A DNA stretch of 64,000 nucleotides from Aeromonas bivalvium (GTDB lineage Bacteria > Pseudomonadota > Gammaproteobacteria > Enterobacterales > Aeromonadaceae), in assembly GCF_000819765.1 (NCBI RefSeq), contig NZ_CDBT01000056.1:1-64000 (forward strand). Reading direction: 5' to 3'. A program made the position numbers and the translations under genes. Positions 44,464 to 54,114 of the stretch are shown here, piece by piece. Within the stretch, counting starts at the first letter, position 1. Each line of letters opens with the position of its first letter. The notes below the pieces were generated by a model. That model had not been told where the DNA came from and ran no database searches. It was given only the letters and a program-made list of their open reading frames with translations.

Positions 44464-45516
44464 AAGATGGGTGGCGCCGTGCAGGGCGTGGGTGCGGCCG
44501 CTGCTGAAGGTCACCTTGCACACCATGAGCGTGGTGACGAGCAGCACCATGTCGGCAGGGGAGAGGCCCAGGCGCACTTCCTGCCCCATCAGGGCGCCGA
44601 TGAAGAGCACGGAGGGCACAGTCAGGGCTATGGTGGCCAGCACGGAGCCGAAGTAGAGATTCATGGCGCGCTGCAACTGGTTGTTGAAGGCGGCCTTGAT
44701 GGCGCCGACCGCCTCTGGGGCCAGCACGATACAGGCCACGATGAAGCCGCCCAGGGCCGCCGGGGCCTCCATCACATGCACCCCGTAGTTGATGGGGATG
44801 GCCAGGGTCTTGGCCAGCAGGATCACCACCACCAGGTAGGCGAGCAGCAAGAGGGTGTGATAGACGTTGCTGCGCAGCGGGCCGTGGTGATCCTCGAGAT
44901 CCTCGTGGTCGCTGTCGACGAAGAAGTGGCTGTGGCTGCGGGTCTGGATCAGCAGGAAGACGCCATAGAGCAGGATGGAGATGATGATCAGCATCCAGGA
45001 CATGGCCTTGGAGAGGCTGCCCAGGGTGCCGCCCTGGGTGAAGTTCGGCAACACCAGGCAGAGCAGCGCCAGGGGAATGATGGCCACCAGATAGGATTTG
45101 ACCCCATCAAGATTGAAGTTCTGGGTGTGGTAGCGCCAGCCGCCAAACAGCAGGGTGAAGCCCACCAGACCGTTGGTGACCAGCATCACCACCGCGAACA
45201 TGGTGTCCCGGGCCATGGTGGGGTTGGGCTCGCCGGTCAGCATCACGGAGGAGATCATTACCACTTCAAGGGAGATGACCGACAGGGTCAGGATCAGGGT
45301 ACCGAAAGGCTCGCCAAGCTTGATGGCAAGAGCGTCGGAGTGACGCACGACGGAGAAGATGGCCCAGGTCACGATGGCAAGCAGGAGCAGCGACACCGGC
45401 AGGTAGACCGCGAGAGGGGTTGCCTCCGCCAGCAGGTCGCTGCCCAGGGTCTTGAAGAAGAGCAGGGTCAGCAGACCGACAGGCAGAGCAATCTCTTGCC
45501 GGATAAATGACTTCAT
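44419..45516 (-). CDS. chaA: Calcium/sodium:proton antiporter ChaA
   Basis: The 365-aa protein has 11 hydrophobic helices in two homologous halves. Each carries a CaCA signature: LGEPFGTLILTLSVISLEVVM (about 67-87) and GGFIVACIVLAPEAVGAIKAA (about 251-271), whose Glu residues bind cations. An acidic/His-rich loop (HSHFFVDSDHEDLEDHHG) separates them. It exports Na+, Ca2+ or K+ for protons at high pH. The 3' end is tandemly repeated downstream. Confidence 0.92.
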   Translation of the reverse strand: MKSFIRQEIALPVGLLTLLFFKTLGSDLLAEATPLAVYLPVSLLLLAIVTWAIFSVVRHSDALAIKLGEPFGTLILTLSVISLEVVMISSVMLTGEPNPTMARDTMFAVVMLVTNGLVGFTLLFGGWRYHTQNFNLDGVKSYLVAIIPLALLCLVLPNFTQGGTLGSLSKAMSWMLIIISILLYGVFLLIQTRSHSHFFVDSDHEDLEDHHGPLRSNVYHTLLLLAYLVVVILLAKTLAIPINYGVHVMEAPAALGGFIVACIVLAPEAVGAIKAAFNNQLQRAMNLYFGSVLATIALTVPSVLFIGALMGQEVRLGLSPADMVLLVTTLMVCKVTFSSGRTHALHGATHLVLFVVYLFLMFEHG

Positions 45517-45733
45517 AGGCGAGGATCCTTATCTTGATGCGGCATCAGCCGCTTCGGGGGTGATGAGAGGACATGATAAGGGGCGCCGTCAGTTTCCGGG
45601 TACGTTATTTGTTGCTGTTATTCATCCGAGAGTCTAGACCCGTGTCAGGTGATAACTAGAACTGTACAGAAATAATTTAGCTCAGTCTGATTTATGCGCA
45701 TCTGGTGGGCATTAAATAGTACGAACCGCTCAA

Positions 45734-46723
45734 TTACTCTCTTACCCAGAACAACATATCGTCTTTGCTGACATGGGTTTGCGAAGGTAACTTCTGCCCT
45801 TTGCGCAGTTGCCATTGCTCATCGGTCAGGTTGCACCGCCAGTTACCGTCTTGCTCCACCACTGAGCCCGGCATGGCAATGGGGTGTTGAGCTACTTGCT
45901 GTGCCTGCCATTTTTCTGCAATGCCATTGGCTCTGGCGTAATCGACCAGATCCTTGGGGTAATAGCGCATCTCCCGATAACTGCTGTCATCCAATTCATA
46001 TAGGACGGTGACAAGCGCCGTTTCAAATGCCCAATAGCCAAAATAGATAGCATGCTTTGCCTTGTGCCTGTCGTGCCAATAACACTGTGTGCACCCCTTG
46101 TACCATCCCTTGAGATATTGTTTGAGGCTTGCTTCTCGTTCGGCTTTGGTGGGAGTTACCCCATCACCTTTGATAGCATCGAACAAAGGGCGATAGACCT
46201 CGGGGATATAGGACTCCGGACCACGGGGAAAACCGGGATAGCCTAAGCGGGCCAACAAGATGCTCCACAGCGGATCATCGTCCCCCTCTGGATTTTTGCT
46301 GATATAGCGCACCAGCTCGGGCATCATCTCATCTTGGCCATAGAGGATGCTTAATGAGAACATCCAGAGCAGATATTGATAGGAATCTTGTTCCCAATAA
46401 TAAAAAACACTATCTGAAAACTCTTTCTTATGACGCAACAGCTCTTTTTTTACTATCGATAGGCATGCATTTATATCTTCGTGTGACTTACCCCCAGAAT
46501 AAAGAAGAATGGCATGTTCCAAGTTGTCCATAAACATACTTTCACTGGCCATGGAACGTGTAGGACGTCTATGTGGATCACTCCAGCGCTCATGTAAAGG
46601 ATCGTTTATTTTAGCCCACCAACTTGGGTCAAAATATGATGATTCTTTATAATCCTCTATCTGCTCTAAAAAAAATGGCTCAGATAGTAGTGGATCTCTG
46701 CGCTGTTCAATAAATGAACTCAT
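45734..46723 (-). CDS. PoNi-like immunity protein (DUF1910/DUF1911)
   Basis: The 329-aa protein has an N-terminal region like DUF1910 and a C-terminal DUF1911-like part (KQYLKGWYKGCTQCYWHDRHK and YFGYWAFETALVTVLYELDD). These features mark the PoNi proteins that neutralise PoNe DNases. It lies 9 bp after the nuclease gene and ends the T6SS operon. Base composition is clearly more AT-rich than its neighbours, a sign of horizontal exchange. Confidence 0.8.
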   Translation of the reverse strand: MSSFIEQRRDPLLSEPFFLEQIEDYKESSYFDPSWWAKINDPLHERWSDPHRRPTRSMASESMFMDNLEHAILLYSGGKSHEDINACLSIVKKELLRHKKEFSDSVFYYWEQDSYQYLLWMFSLSILYGQDEMMPELVRYISKNPEGDDDPLWSILLARLGYPGFPRGPESYIPEVYRPLFDAIKGDGVTPTKAEREASLKQYLKGWYKGCTQCYWHDRHKAKHAIYFGYWAFETALVTVLYELDDSSYREMRYYPKDLVDYARANGIAEKWQAQQVAQHPIAMPGSVVEQDGNWRCNLTDEQWQLRKGQKLPSQTHVSKDDMLFWVRE

Positions 46724-46732
46724 ACTCTACTC

Positions 46733-48052
46733 CTACTTGATAGAAATCGTACCTACAGCATTGGCTGACTTATCCAGCTTGGTTATCTGTATCACTTTAC
46801 CAGACTCATCAACAATCATTAACCAAGCATCATAACCTTCGTTTTTAAGGTCTTTTAATATTTTTTTGTCTGTTATTTCATCGGGTAATCGCTTATCGAT
46901 CCACTGGCCGCTCATCTGCTTGCCAGAGCCCTTGGTCATCGACAACAGCTTGGTACTCTTGGTGCCATCCCCATCGATATATTCCCCCCCAGCCGTCCGA
47001 AACTTGGTTTCGGTCACCACATAGGGGGGCGGGGGTTCGGTGTTCTTGTAGATGCCATCGATACCCCGCCCTCTGGGCTTGTCGTTCAGGCTGCGAAGTT
47101 GGCGATGTTCTGGCAACAGATTCTCAAACTTGTGATTTGCCATCCAGTTGTCGCTGATGATCTCGCCATAAATCCCTTTCTTGGTGCGGCTCAGAATTTT
47201 GAGATCTACTTTTACGACATCATCCGGTAGTGGGTGGATCACAGTGCCACCGGGCACGGCCTTGTAGCTAGGGGCATGCTTGACTGCCTCTTTCTCCAAT
47301 CCTTCGGCAATTTCGTCCAGGGATTTGAGGACGGGCCCCATGGCTGCAGGCAGCATCTGACCAGCTTGTGACTGCATCTGCAACACCATGCGCTGGGATT
47401 GCTCAAGCCAGATCCTGACTGAACCAGGAGCCAATCCCTTTATCTTGCCGCTCAGGCTGGTAAGCGAGCTGACGGCATCATCCAGATAGCCCAGCAGCGA
47501 ATTTATTGCAATCTGCCCCTTCAGCCCTCGGATCTGAGCGGCAAACCCCTTTAGCACGGTATCTATGCGTGAGATACCCAGTATTTTCTTGACTTGGGGA
47601 TCACTGAGAAACGTCAGCACAGGTGCCATCGCGGGTCTGATCGCCTTAGTGGCATCCCCACCTGCCTTGCGGACAAACAGGAAGATGATTTTCAACACAC
47701 CTTTGAGCGCAGAGCCCAGCGACGGGATCAAGCCTATCAGGGTAAAGCAAAGGAAAATCCATTTCTCAGGCTGTTTGGGATCACGGGAAATATCCCGGGC
47801 ATTGGCAATAAGATCCCGACAATCCAGCACTTGGTCGACCACGGGGATCAGACCCAGCACCGCATTGGCGGCAATTTGCCCCGCGCTTTGGTTGGGATTG
47901 AAATCCCCCTGAAGGGCTTCCCAAATCCATTGCAGGCTTGAGGCGACCCCCTTCTTTACGGCTTCGGCGCTTTGCCTGACATAGGCAGCTCCCCCGGAAA
48001 CAGCTTGGTCCAGGTGGTCATAAAGCCACTCAAACAGATCGTTACCAAACAT
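46733..48052 (-). CDS. T6SS effector with C-terminal PoNe-like DNase domain
   Basis: The 439-aa protein has hydrophobic stretches at about 61-76 and 98-127 and a helical middle (to about 260). The C-terminal nuclease domain contains GIYGE (293-297), GIDGIY (330-335) and YVVTETK (344-350). These give Glu297, Asp332 and Glu348-x-Lys350 as a PD-(D/E)xK active site, plus QMSGQW (379-384). PoNe nucleases degrade target-cell DNA. It follows vgrG by one base with no DUF4123 adaptor gene, so it probably loads directly on the VgrG tail. Confidence 0.8.
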   Translation of the reverse strand: MFGNDLFEWLYDHLDQAVSGGAAYVRQSAEAVKKGVASSLQWIWEALQGDFNPNQSAGQIAANAVLGLIPVVDQVLDCRDLIANARDISRDPKQPEKWIFLCFTLIGLIPSLGSALKGVLKIIFLFVRKAGGDATKAIRPAMAPVLTFLSDPQVKKILGISRIDTVLKGFAAQIRGLKGQIAINSLLGYLDDAVSSLTSLSGKIKGLAPGSVRIWLEQSQRMVLQMQSQAGQMLPAAMGPVLKSLDEIAEGLEKEAVKHAPSYKAVPGGTVIHPLPDDVVKVDLKILSRTKKGIYGEIISDNWMANHKFENLLPEHRQLRSLNDKPRGRGIDGIYKNTEPPPPYVVTETKFRTAGGEYIDGDGTKSTKLLSMTKGSGKQMSGQWIDKRLPDEITDKKILKDLKNEGYDAWLMIVDESGKVIQITKLDKSANAVGTISIK

Positions 48053-48053
48053 A

Positions 48054-50234
48054 TCAGACCTCGTCGCTCAGACTATCGAGATGGCTAGCGAGGGCCGAGA
48101 TGGGTTCACGAGGCAGATCGACAAAGTTGTCCTCCATGTCATAGGTCACGGATGCCGTACCGGCAGGCACCTCTTCGAGCAGTGCCATGCCTTCACCATC
48201 CAAGGTACCTTCCCGCACCGAGCCATCACTCAATATGGCTTTGTAGGGAGCGCCAGCCATCGGCATCAACTCGGAGTCGAGGTGATAAAACTTCATCCAG
48301 CGTTTGTGAGGGTGATCCAACATGCCCTCAATGCACTTGGGCATCTTGCCCGCCCAGCCCGAACCTGATCCGGGGCTGCCGCCAGCGTTGAGCTTGATGC
48401 CTGGGCCTGAGAGGGTGACGGCGCTGGGATCCACCTTGATGAAGCTGCCGCCTCCCTTGAGGGTGATTTCCGAGCCTGCCTCCAGCACCAGCTTGTCGCC
48501 CACCTTGATATGCACCTCGCTGCCCGCTTCCACCAGCAGCGACTGCCCCAGCTTCTGATGCAGGGAGCTATCCACGGTGAGGGAATAGTCCCCCTTGATC
48601 TGGTCCCGCTTCTCGCCATCGACGCTCAGGTGGTCGTTGGCCTTGATGCGGGTCACCCGCTCATTGTCGATATCCCGATGCTCGTCGTGCTTGATGTGCC
48701 AGGCCGCGTCGTTTTCGATGAGCAGGTTCAGGTCTTTCTGACCGTGGATGTAGATCTCCTCCTGGCCCGCCTGATCCTCGAAGCGCAGCTCGTTGAAGCC
48801 CTCCCCCTGGTGGGTCTCGGTACGCAGCACGGTGCGGGTCTTGTGGGCAGGCAGCTCGTAGGGCGGCCGGTTGGTGGCGTGATAGGTGCGGCCGGTGACG
48901 ATGGGCTGAGCCGGGTCCCCTTCCAGGAAGCTGACGATCACCTCGTGACCGATGCGGGGGATGGCCATGATGCCGTACTGGCCGCCGGCCCAGCCCTGGC
49001 TCACCCGCACCCAGCAGGAGCTTTGGTCGTTGCTCGAGCCATAGCGGTCCCAGGGGAATTGCAGCTTGACCCGGCCGTGCTCGTCGCAATAGATCTCCTC
49101 CCCCTCGGGCCCCACCACGAAGGCGACCTGGGGGCCGTCCACCATGGGTTTGTGGGGAATGGCGGGGCGCCAGCTCTGCTGGGCCTTGACCACAGAGAAG
49201 TCGTTGCCAAGGGTGGTGGCGCCATCGCCCCCTTCCTCTTCCAGGGCCTGGGGCTGCTTGCCGATGTGGCGGACATGGACAATCTGCCAGTCGGTGTTGA
49301 GGCTGTCGTTGGGGTGCTCGCTCAGGGAGAAGCGCTGCCCCGGCAACAGGGCGGCGCAGTTGGACTGGCCCTGGCTCGTCATGGCGTCCTGGCGCAGGGC
49401 GTCGAGCCGGTACTGGCTGAAGGCTTTGCCGCTCGGGTCGGCTTTGAAGCGGCCCGGGTAGTCAAAATGCTGATAGCCATCCCTTTGATGGTCGAGGGCG
49501 CTGCCGACGGCATGATGGGAGAGGCCATAGGCCGGGGTCTTGAAGCTGTAGTCTTTCAGCTCCACATCGCTGGTGCGCACCGATTCGCGGTAGTGGAACT
49601 GGCGCACATAAGGGCCCTGCTCGAGAGAGCGGTTGCCGAGATTGAAGAAGAGCTCGGGGCCCGGGGTCAGGGCGGCGGCATCGTCGGCAAAGACGATGCG
49701 GTGCTTGCCCGCCTCGAACTCGTGAAAATAGAAGAGCCCCTCCTCGGCGGCGAGGCGCTCGACGAACTCGAGGTCGCTCTCCCGGTACTGGACGCAGTAT
49801 TCCCGCTGGGGGTGGTCGTGTTTCAGGGCGAAGGCATAGTCGGTGATGCCGGCCTCTTGTAGCAATATGCTGATGATTTCTTCAGGTTTTTGCGCCTGGA
49901 AGATGCGGGCGTTGCGACGCAGGGAGAGGCGCCAGAGGGCGGGCCTGACGACGACCTGGTAGCGGGTGCGGCGAAAGCCGCTGTCCCCTTGCACCATGTC
50001 GCTGACCACGCCGCAGACCCGGCGCTGCAACTCGCCGTGGTACCAGACCAGCAGCTCGCAGGGCTGGTCGAGCACCTCGGCGAAGGGGATGTCGGCCTGG
50101 TGGCTGGCGAGGTCAATGGTCAGCGTGAAGGGGCCGCTCAGGCGCTCATCCAGGCTGAACCCGGCCACGGCGAAGGTGGTCTCGGGCAGGGTGCCCACCC
50201 GGGCGGTGAACTGTAATCCGGTCTGATTGGCCAT
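48054..50234 (-). CDS. vgrG: VgrG spike protein of the type VI secretion system
   Basis: The 726-aa protein has the gp27-like base (about 1-380) and the gp5 OB-fold ([20 protein letters not shown], about 423-442). The DUF2345-type beta-helix follows ([20 protein letters not shown], about 579-598). A C-terminal extension of about 95 residues ends in a transthyretin-like fold ([20 protein letters not shown]). Such tails recruit effectors; here the PoNe-like protein is encoded next. It is an orphan vgrG with hcp upstream and no core T6SS genes nearby. Confidence 0.93.
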   Translation of the reverse strand: MANQTGLQFTARVGTLPETTFAVAGFSLDERLSGPFTLTIDLASHQADIPFAEVLDQPCELLVWYHGELQRRVCGVVSDMVQGDSGFRRTRYQVVVRPALWRLSLRRNARIFQAQKPEEIISILLQEAGITDYAFALKHDHPQREYCVQYRESDLEFVERLAAEEGLFYFHEFEAGKHRIVFADDAAALTPGPELFFNLGNRSLEQGPYVRQFHYRESVRTSDVELKDYSFKTPAYGLSHHAVGSALDHQRDGYQHFDYPGRFKADPSGKAFSQYRLDALRQDAMTSQGQSNCAALLPGQRFSLSEHPNDSLNTDWQIVHVRHIGKQPQALEEEGGDGATTLGNDFSVVKAQQSWRPAIPHKPMVDGPQVAFVVGPEGEEIYCDEHGRVKLQFPWDRYGSSNDQSSCWVRVSQGWAGGQYGIMAIPRIGHEVIVSFLEGDPAQPIVTGRTYHATNRPPYELPAHKTRTVLRTETHQGEGFNELRFEDQAGQEEIYIHGQKDLNLLIENDAAWHIKHDEHRDIDNERVTRIKANDHLSVDGEKRDQIKGDYSLTVDSSLHQKLGQSLLVEAGSEVHIKVGDKLVLEAGSEITLKGGGSFIKVDPSAVTLSGPGIKLNAGGSPGSGSGWAGKMPKCIEGMLDHPHKRWMKFYHLDSELMPMAGAPYKAILSDGSVREGTLDGEGMALLEEVPAGTASVTYDMEDNFVDLPREPISALASHLDSLSDEV

Positions 50235-50300
50235 CGGAACTTAGACTCCCGTTGTGTTTTCTAGTCGGGCCTGTGGCCAGGCCGGATGAGAAAACACAAA

Positions 50301-50336
50301 AGCCCCGGTGGACTCCCTTGCGGGAATGACCGGGGT
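50301..50336 (-). terminator. Hairpin between hcp and vgrG
   Basis: On the minus strand ACCCCGGT pairs with ACCGGGGC around a smaller inner hairpin and is followed by TTTTGTGTTTT. It probably reduces read-through so that Hcp exceeds VgrG. Confidence 0.65.
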
Positions 50337-50408
50337 AAATGCACAGATTTCAACATGAAATCCAACGCCTGTTGCCACGCAGGCAGAAAGGAAAGGCGGC
50401 CGACGAGA

Positions 50409-50927
50409 TCAAGCCTCGATCGGTGCGCGCCAGTCGTCGGAACCGGAAGTCCCCGCCACAGTGTGCTCCCAGTCGATCTTGCGATAGGCCAGGGAGACCT
50501 GGATCAGCTGGGTGAAGTCAGCCTTGGCCGGATCCTGGCAGTGGGGCATCTGGCAGTCGATGTCGACGATGGTGGCGTCGGTCAGCACGGTGGAGAAGAA
50601 GTGCTCCTGCTTGCCTTCGACCGAGGTGCGGTACCACTTCAGGGTCACTTTCGGCAGCATCTCGCCGGAGGCGAGGGAGTTGTACATCAGCGGCACGGCC
50701 TTGTTCAGGGCCACGGTGAACTTGAACGGCTTGTGGACACGCTGGCCAGCGGGCTGACCGGATTGCGGATCGGTCGGCACGGTCACGATGTGCTGGAACT
50801 CTTGTACCAGCATCTCGTCTTCGTGACCCTGCACGAAGATGTTGCCGACGGAGTCGGAAGTGAAGGCACCGGCGGTGATGTTGCCCTGGGTTTTACCTTC
50901 GATGCTGATATAACACGGAGTTGGCAT
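50409..50927 (-). CDS. hcp: Hcp tube protein of the type VI secretion system
   Basis: The 172-aa protein starts with MPTPCYISIEGKTQGNI and continues with HKPFKFTVALNKAVPLMYNSL, typical of Hcp hexamer-ring subunits. It forms the inner tube that carries VgrG. It is transcribed from a sigma-54 promoter about 45 bp upstream and separated from vgrG by a partial terminator. Confidence 0.95.
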   Translation of the reverse strand: MPTPCYISIEGKTQGNITAGAFTSDSVGNIFVQGHEDEMLVQEFQHIVTVPTDPQSGQPAGQRVHKPFKFTVALNKAVPLMYNSLASGEMLPKVTLKWYRTSVEGKQEHFFSTVLTDATIVDIDCQMPHCQDPAKADFTQLIQVSLAYRKIDWEHTVAGTSGSDDWRAPIEA

Positions 50928-50972
50928 GAAAATGCTCCTTAACTGGGATGGTGATGATGTTCGCCATGAGAT

Positions 50973-50988
50973 AGCAGGGAGCGTGCCA
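50973..50988 (-). promoter_or_regulatory. Sigma-54 promoter of hcp
   Basis: The minus strand reads TGGCACG-CTCC-CTGCT, matching the -24/-12 consensus (TGGCACG-N4-TTGCW) except one base. Orphan hcp operons of Aeromonas and Vibrio are known to depend on RpoN and the enhancer-binding protein VasH. Confidence 0.75.
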
Positions 50989-51176
50989 GAAATTAAATGC
51001 CATATTTTTCAGTTGGTTATATCAAGTAAGTATCAAGACTAGAGGTGAGTGAGCAATAAGTTGCGCGAGGCTGCGCCATTGTTCTGCGATAGACTGCATT
51101 CCTGGCATTTATTGCTATGTCATTGCGCAAGGACTTGCCTGGTTTGGAGGTATCTGCTGCCCTGATGCCGGGCGCA
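50989..51176. other. hcp upstream region
   Basis: AT-rich DNA between the sigma-54 promoter and the porin terminator. It is the expected place for VasH enhancer sites, but I cannot identify one with confidence. No gene is supported. Confidence 0.35.
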
Positions 51177-51209
51177 ATAAAAACAGGCGATGAGTCGCTC
51201 ATCGCCTGT
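51177..51209 (-). terminator. Porin terminator
   Basis: On the minus strand a perfect 12-bp stem ACAGGCGATGAG/CTCATCGCCTGT with loop CGA is followed by TTTTTATT. Confidence 0.9.
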
Positions 51210-51231
51210 CGGGAGTCTGGCCGGGCCTGAC

Positions 51232-52290
51232 TTAGAAGTCGTAGCGGGCGGCCAGCTGGAAGTCGTCCTGGTTGGCGACGGCCTTGTTCGGCTGGCTGTC
51301 CAGGTTGTTGATGCGGTATTCGCCGATCACCCGGAAGTTGCTGTTGAACTTGTACTGGGCGCCCAGGGTGTAGTAGTCGATGGAGTCGACATCATCCTTG
51401 CCCTTCTGTTCGATCTCCTGCTTGTTCCACAGGGCCATCAGGCCGATGCCGTTGCTGAAGTTGTAGCCCAGGGCGGCTTCCCAACCCGTGTGATCCTTGT
51501 CGGTCCCCAGGAAGTCGCTGCCGTCGGCATAGCTCAGGGCGGCGTAGATGGCCTTGTCGTCATACTTGGCGGAGATGAGCCACAGCTTGGCGTCCTTCTC
51601 GCCATCCTGCTGACGCAGGCCGACGTTGTAGGCGGTACCGAGAGAGAGATTGAACGGGAAGGTGTAGGCGACGGCGGCGCCATAGGCCGGATCGCTGTCC
51701 TTGCTGCCCTCGTCTTCGGTGTCGCCACCATCGAACTTGTAGCTGGTATCGATCTGGAAGCCGTTGAACAGGCCCGAGTATTTCAGCACGGAACCGGCGC
51801 GGTTGGTGGCGAAGGTGTCGGTCTTGGCGCCCAGCGCCTCGTTGCCGTAGCCATCGGAGAGGGAGACATCGGTCCAGTCAGCCAGGAAGCCCGGGGCCCC
51901 TTTCTGGCGGCCGAAGGTGACATTGCCCCAGTCGGCGCCCACCCCGGCGAAGGCCAGGCGGGTACGCATGTTGTCCGAGTTGTCGCTGATGGTCTTCTCG
52001 CTGTCGTTGACGTACAGCTGCAGCTCGTACTGGGCCAGTGCCTTGAGGTTGCTGTTGATCTGGCTGTCGACCTTGGCACCGAAGCGGACGAACTGGTTCG
52101 CCCCCTGCTTGCCGCTGTAGTCGTTCTTGATGTCACCGTTGTCATCCAGCTCCTTCTTGTCACCGAAGAAGTGGCCGGCATAGATGCGGCCGTAGAGGTC
52201 GAGCTTGGTGGTGTCATTCTTGAAAACTTCGACGGCCTGGGCCTGGAAGGCGGCGGTCATTGCCAGCGCTACTACTGTCAGCTTTTTCAT
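51232..52290 (-). CDS. General outer-membrane porin (Gram-negative trimeric type)
   Basis: The 352-aa protein has a signal peptide (MKKLTVVALAMTAAFQAQA) and a mature part starting VEVFKNDTTKLDLYGRIYAG, the first strand of OmpC/OmpU-type 16-strand barrels. It ends in Phe (QLAARYDF), the BAM recognition signal. It forms a diffusion channel for small solutes. Which of the Aeromonas porins it is cannot be decided here. Confidence 0.9.
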   Translation of the reverse strand: MKKLTVVALAMTAAFQAQAVEVFKNDTTKLDLYGRIYAGHFFGDKKELDDNGDIKNDYSGKQGANQFVRFGAKVDSQINSNLKALAQYELQLYVNDSEKTISDNSDNMRTRLAFAGVGADWGNVTFGRQKGAPGFLADWTDVSLSDGYGNEALGAKTDTFATNRAGSVLKYSGLFNGFQIDTSYKFDGGDTEDEGSKDSDPAYGAAVAYTFPFNLSLGTAYNVGLRQQDGEKDAKLWLISAKYDDKAIYAALSYADGSDFLGTDKDHTGWEAALGYNFSNGIGLMALWNKQEIEQKGKDDVDSIDYYTLGAQYKFNSNFRVIGEYRINNLDSQPNKAVANQDDFQLAARYDF

Positions 52291-52538
52291 CTTAATCCCT
52301 TGTGTTGCAAGCTTTTGCTGTAAAAGACGGGGGCTATGCTAGGGAGGCTGGATGACGGCTGCGTGACTGAAAAATGAAGTCTAAATGGTGGTTGCGTGTC
52401 GGTTTCGTGACAAGGAAAAGGGGCGGTTATGGCGGGTCGGGCGGTAAAAATACGGCAACCGCGCAGTTTTGCGCGCAAAGGTTTGCCCTTGTGGTAGAAT
52501 GCCGCCCGTTTTTCGAGCTCCAATAGGTTGGATTAGCG

Positions 52539-53549
52539 ATGAGACGTGAACTGGCAATCGAATTTTCCCGAGTGACGGAAGCGGCTGCACTGGCTGGCTA
52601 CAAGTGGCTCGGACGTGGTGACAAGAATATCGCCGATGGTGCGGCCGTGGCGGCCATGCGTCATATCCTCAACCAGATCGATATCAATGGCGAGATAGTG
52701 ATCGGCGAGGGTGAGATCGACGAAGCTCCCATGCTCTACATCGGCGAGCAGGTGGGCACAGGCCAAGGGGATGCGGTAGACATCGCCGTCGACCCCATCG
52801 AGGGAACCCGCATGACGGCCATGGGCCAGTCCAATGCCCTGGCCGTGCTGGCCGTCGGCGACAAGGGTTCCTTCCTCAAGGCCCCCGACATGTACATGGA
52901 AAAGCTGATCGTGGGTCCCAAGGCCAAGGGCGTGATCGACCTGAGCCTGGGGCTGGAGCTGAACCTCAAGGCCGTGGCCAAGGCGCTGGGCAAACCGCTC
53001 TCCCGCCTGACCGTCATCACCCTGGCCAAGCCGCGTCACGACAAGGCAATCAAGGAGATGCAGGGGCTGGGGGTGCGGGTGTTCGCCATTCCCGACGGTG
53101 ACGTCGCCGCCTCCATCCTCACCTGTCTGCCGGACAGCGAAGTCGACATGCTCTATGGCATCGGCGGCGCACCGGAAGGGGTCATCTCGGCGGCGGTGAT
53201 CCGCGCCCTGGACGGCGACATGCAGGCTCGCCTCATGCCCCGTCATCAGGTCAAGGGCGACGATGCCAATGCCCGCGCCCTGGGGGAGCAGGAGATAGCC
53301 CGTTGCACCGAGCTGGGTATCGATGTCACCAAGGTGCTCAAGCTGGAAGACTTGGCCAAGAACGACAACGTCATCTTCTCGGCGACCGGCATCACCAAGG
53401 GGGATCTGCTGGAAGGCATCAGCAGCGATGGCGTCATGGCGACCACAGAGACCCTGCTGATCCGCGGCAAGTCCCGTACCATTCGTCGCATCAAGTCCAT
53501 CCATTACCTGGATCGCAAGGACGAGGTCATTCGCGACATCATCCTCTGA
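52539..53549 (+). CDS. glpX: Class II fructose-1,6-bisphosphatase GlpX
   Basis: The 336-aa enzyme follows GlpX along its length, with GEGEIDEAPMLYIGE (about 57-71) and DPIEGTRMTAMGQSNALAVL (about 85-104) forming the metal and phosphate site. It dephosphorylates fructose-1,6-bisphosphate in gluconeogenesis. Here it stands alone, not with glpFK, as in several Vibrionales-like genomes. Confidence 0.95.
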   Translation: MRRELAIEFSRVTEAAALAGYKWLGRGDKNIADGAAVAAMRHILNQIDINGEIVIGEGEIDEAPMLYIGEQVGTGQGDAVDIAVDPIEGTRMTAMGQSNALAVLAVGDKGSFLKAPDMYMEKLIVGPKAKGVIDLSLGLELNLKAVAKALGKPLSRLTVITLAKPRHDKAIKEMQGLGVRVFAIPDGDVAASILTCLPDSEVDMLYGIGGAPEGVISAAVIRALDGDMQARLMPRHQVKGDDANARALGEQEIARCTELGIDVTKVLKLEDLAKNDNVIFSATGITKGDLLEGISSDGVMATTETLLIRGKSRTIRRIKSIHYLDRKDEVIRDIIL

Positions 53550-53573
53550 GTCCCTGATTGACGCGTACGAGAG

Positions 53574-53605
53574 ACAAGCCCGGCCCTGTGCCGGGCTTGT
53601 TGTTG
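53574..53605 (+). terminator. glpX terminator
   Basis: ACAAGCCCGGC pairs with GCCGGGCTTGT (53574-53584 with 53590-53600), followed by a T-rich stretch. Confidence 0.8.
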
Positions 53606-53783
53606 TCAGGGGACTCTGCTGGGGTCATCCAGGCTCCGGTGCGCGAGGTCAGGCCATGGCTGGCTTCATATGGGGGCGGCTGCGCGTGATAATTTGCCTG
53701 GTGACGAGGGCGCCGCCGAGATAGTGGTAAGCCGTTGCCGGGCGCTGGGGTAGACTGGGCCTCCCCCTTGAATGGACCTCGTC

Positions 53784-54035
53784 ATGGAATGTCGTTCCGG
53801 CTGCGCAGCCTGCTGCATCGCCCCCAGTATCAGCAGTGCCATCCCCGGCATGCCCCAGGGCAAGCCCGCCGGTGTGCCCTGTGTTCAACTCGACGAGCGG
53901 CTGGGCTGTCGCCTGTTCGGCCTGCCGGAGCGCCCGGCCGTGTGCAGCGGTTTTCGCCCCATGGTGGATGTGTGCGGTAGCCACAGAGGGGAGGCCATCT
54001 GGCTGCTCGGCGAGTGGGAGCGACTGACCTCCTGA
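53784..54035 (+). CDS. YkgJ-family cysteine cluster protein
   Basis: The 83-aa protein has MECRSGCAACCIAPSISSAI at its start, with further Cys at about 34, 42, 54 and 64. This is the pattern of small YkgJ-type proteins thought to bind zinc or an iron-sulfur centre. The function is unknown. ATG 53784 matches the family start; an in-frame ATG at 53772 would add four residues. Confidence 0.75.
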   Translation: MECRSGCAACCIAPSISSAIPGMPQGKPAGVPCVQLDERLGCRLFGLPERPAVCSGFRPMVDVCGSHRGEAIWLLGEWERLTS

Positions 54036-54071
54036 GGGCGCCATTGCCCCGCCTCTGCACCGACTCCCTAC

Positions 54072-54099
54072 AAAAGAGGCCGCAATCGCGGCCTCTTTT
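54072..54099. terminator. Bidirectional terminator
   Basis: AAAAGAGGCCGC-AATC-GCGGCCTCTTTT sits between convergent genes and has A/T tails on both sides. Confidence 0.85.
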
Positions 54100-54114
54100 G
54101 GTGTTGACTGGTAA

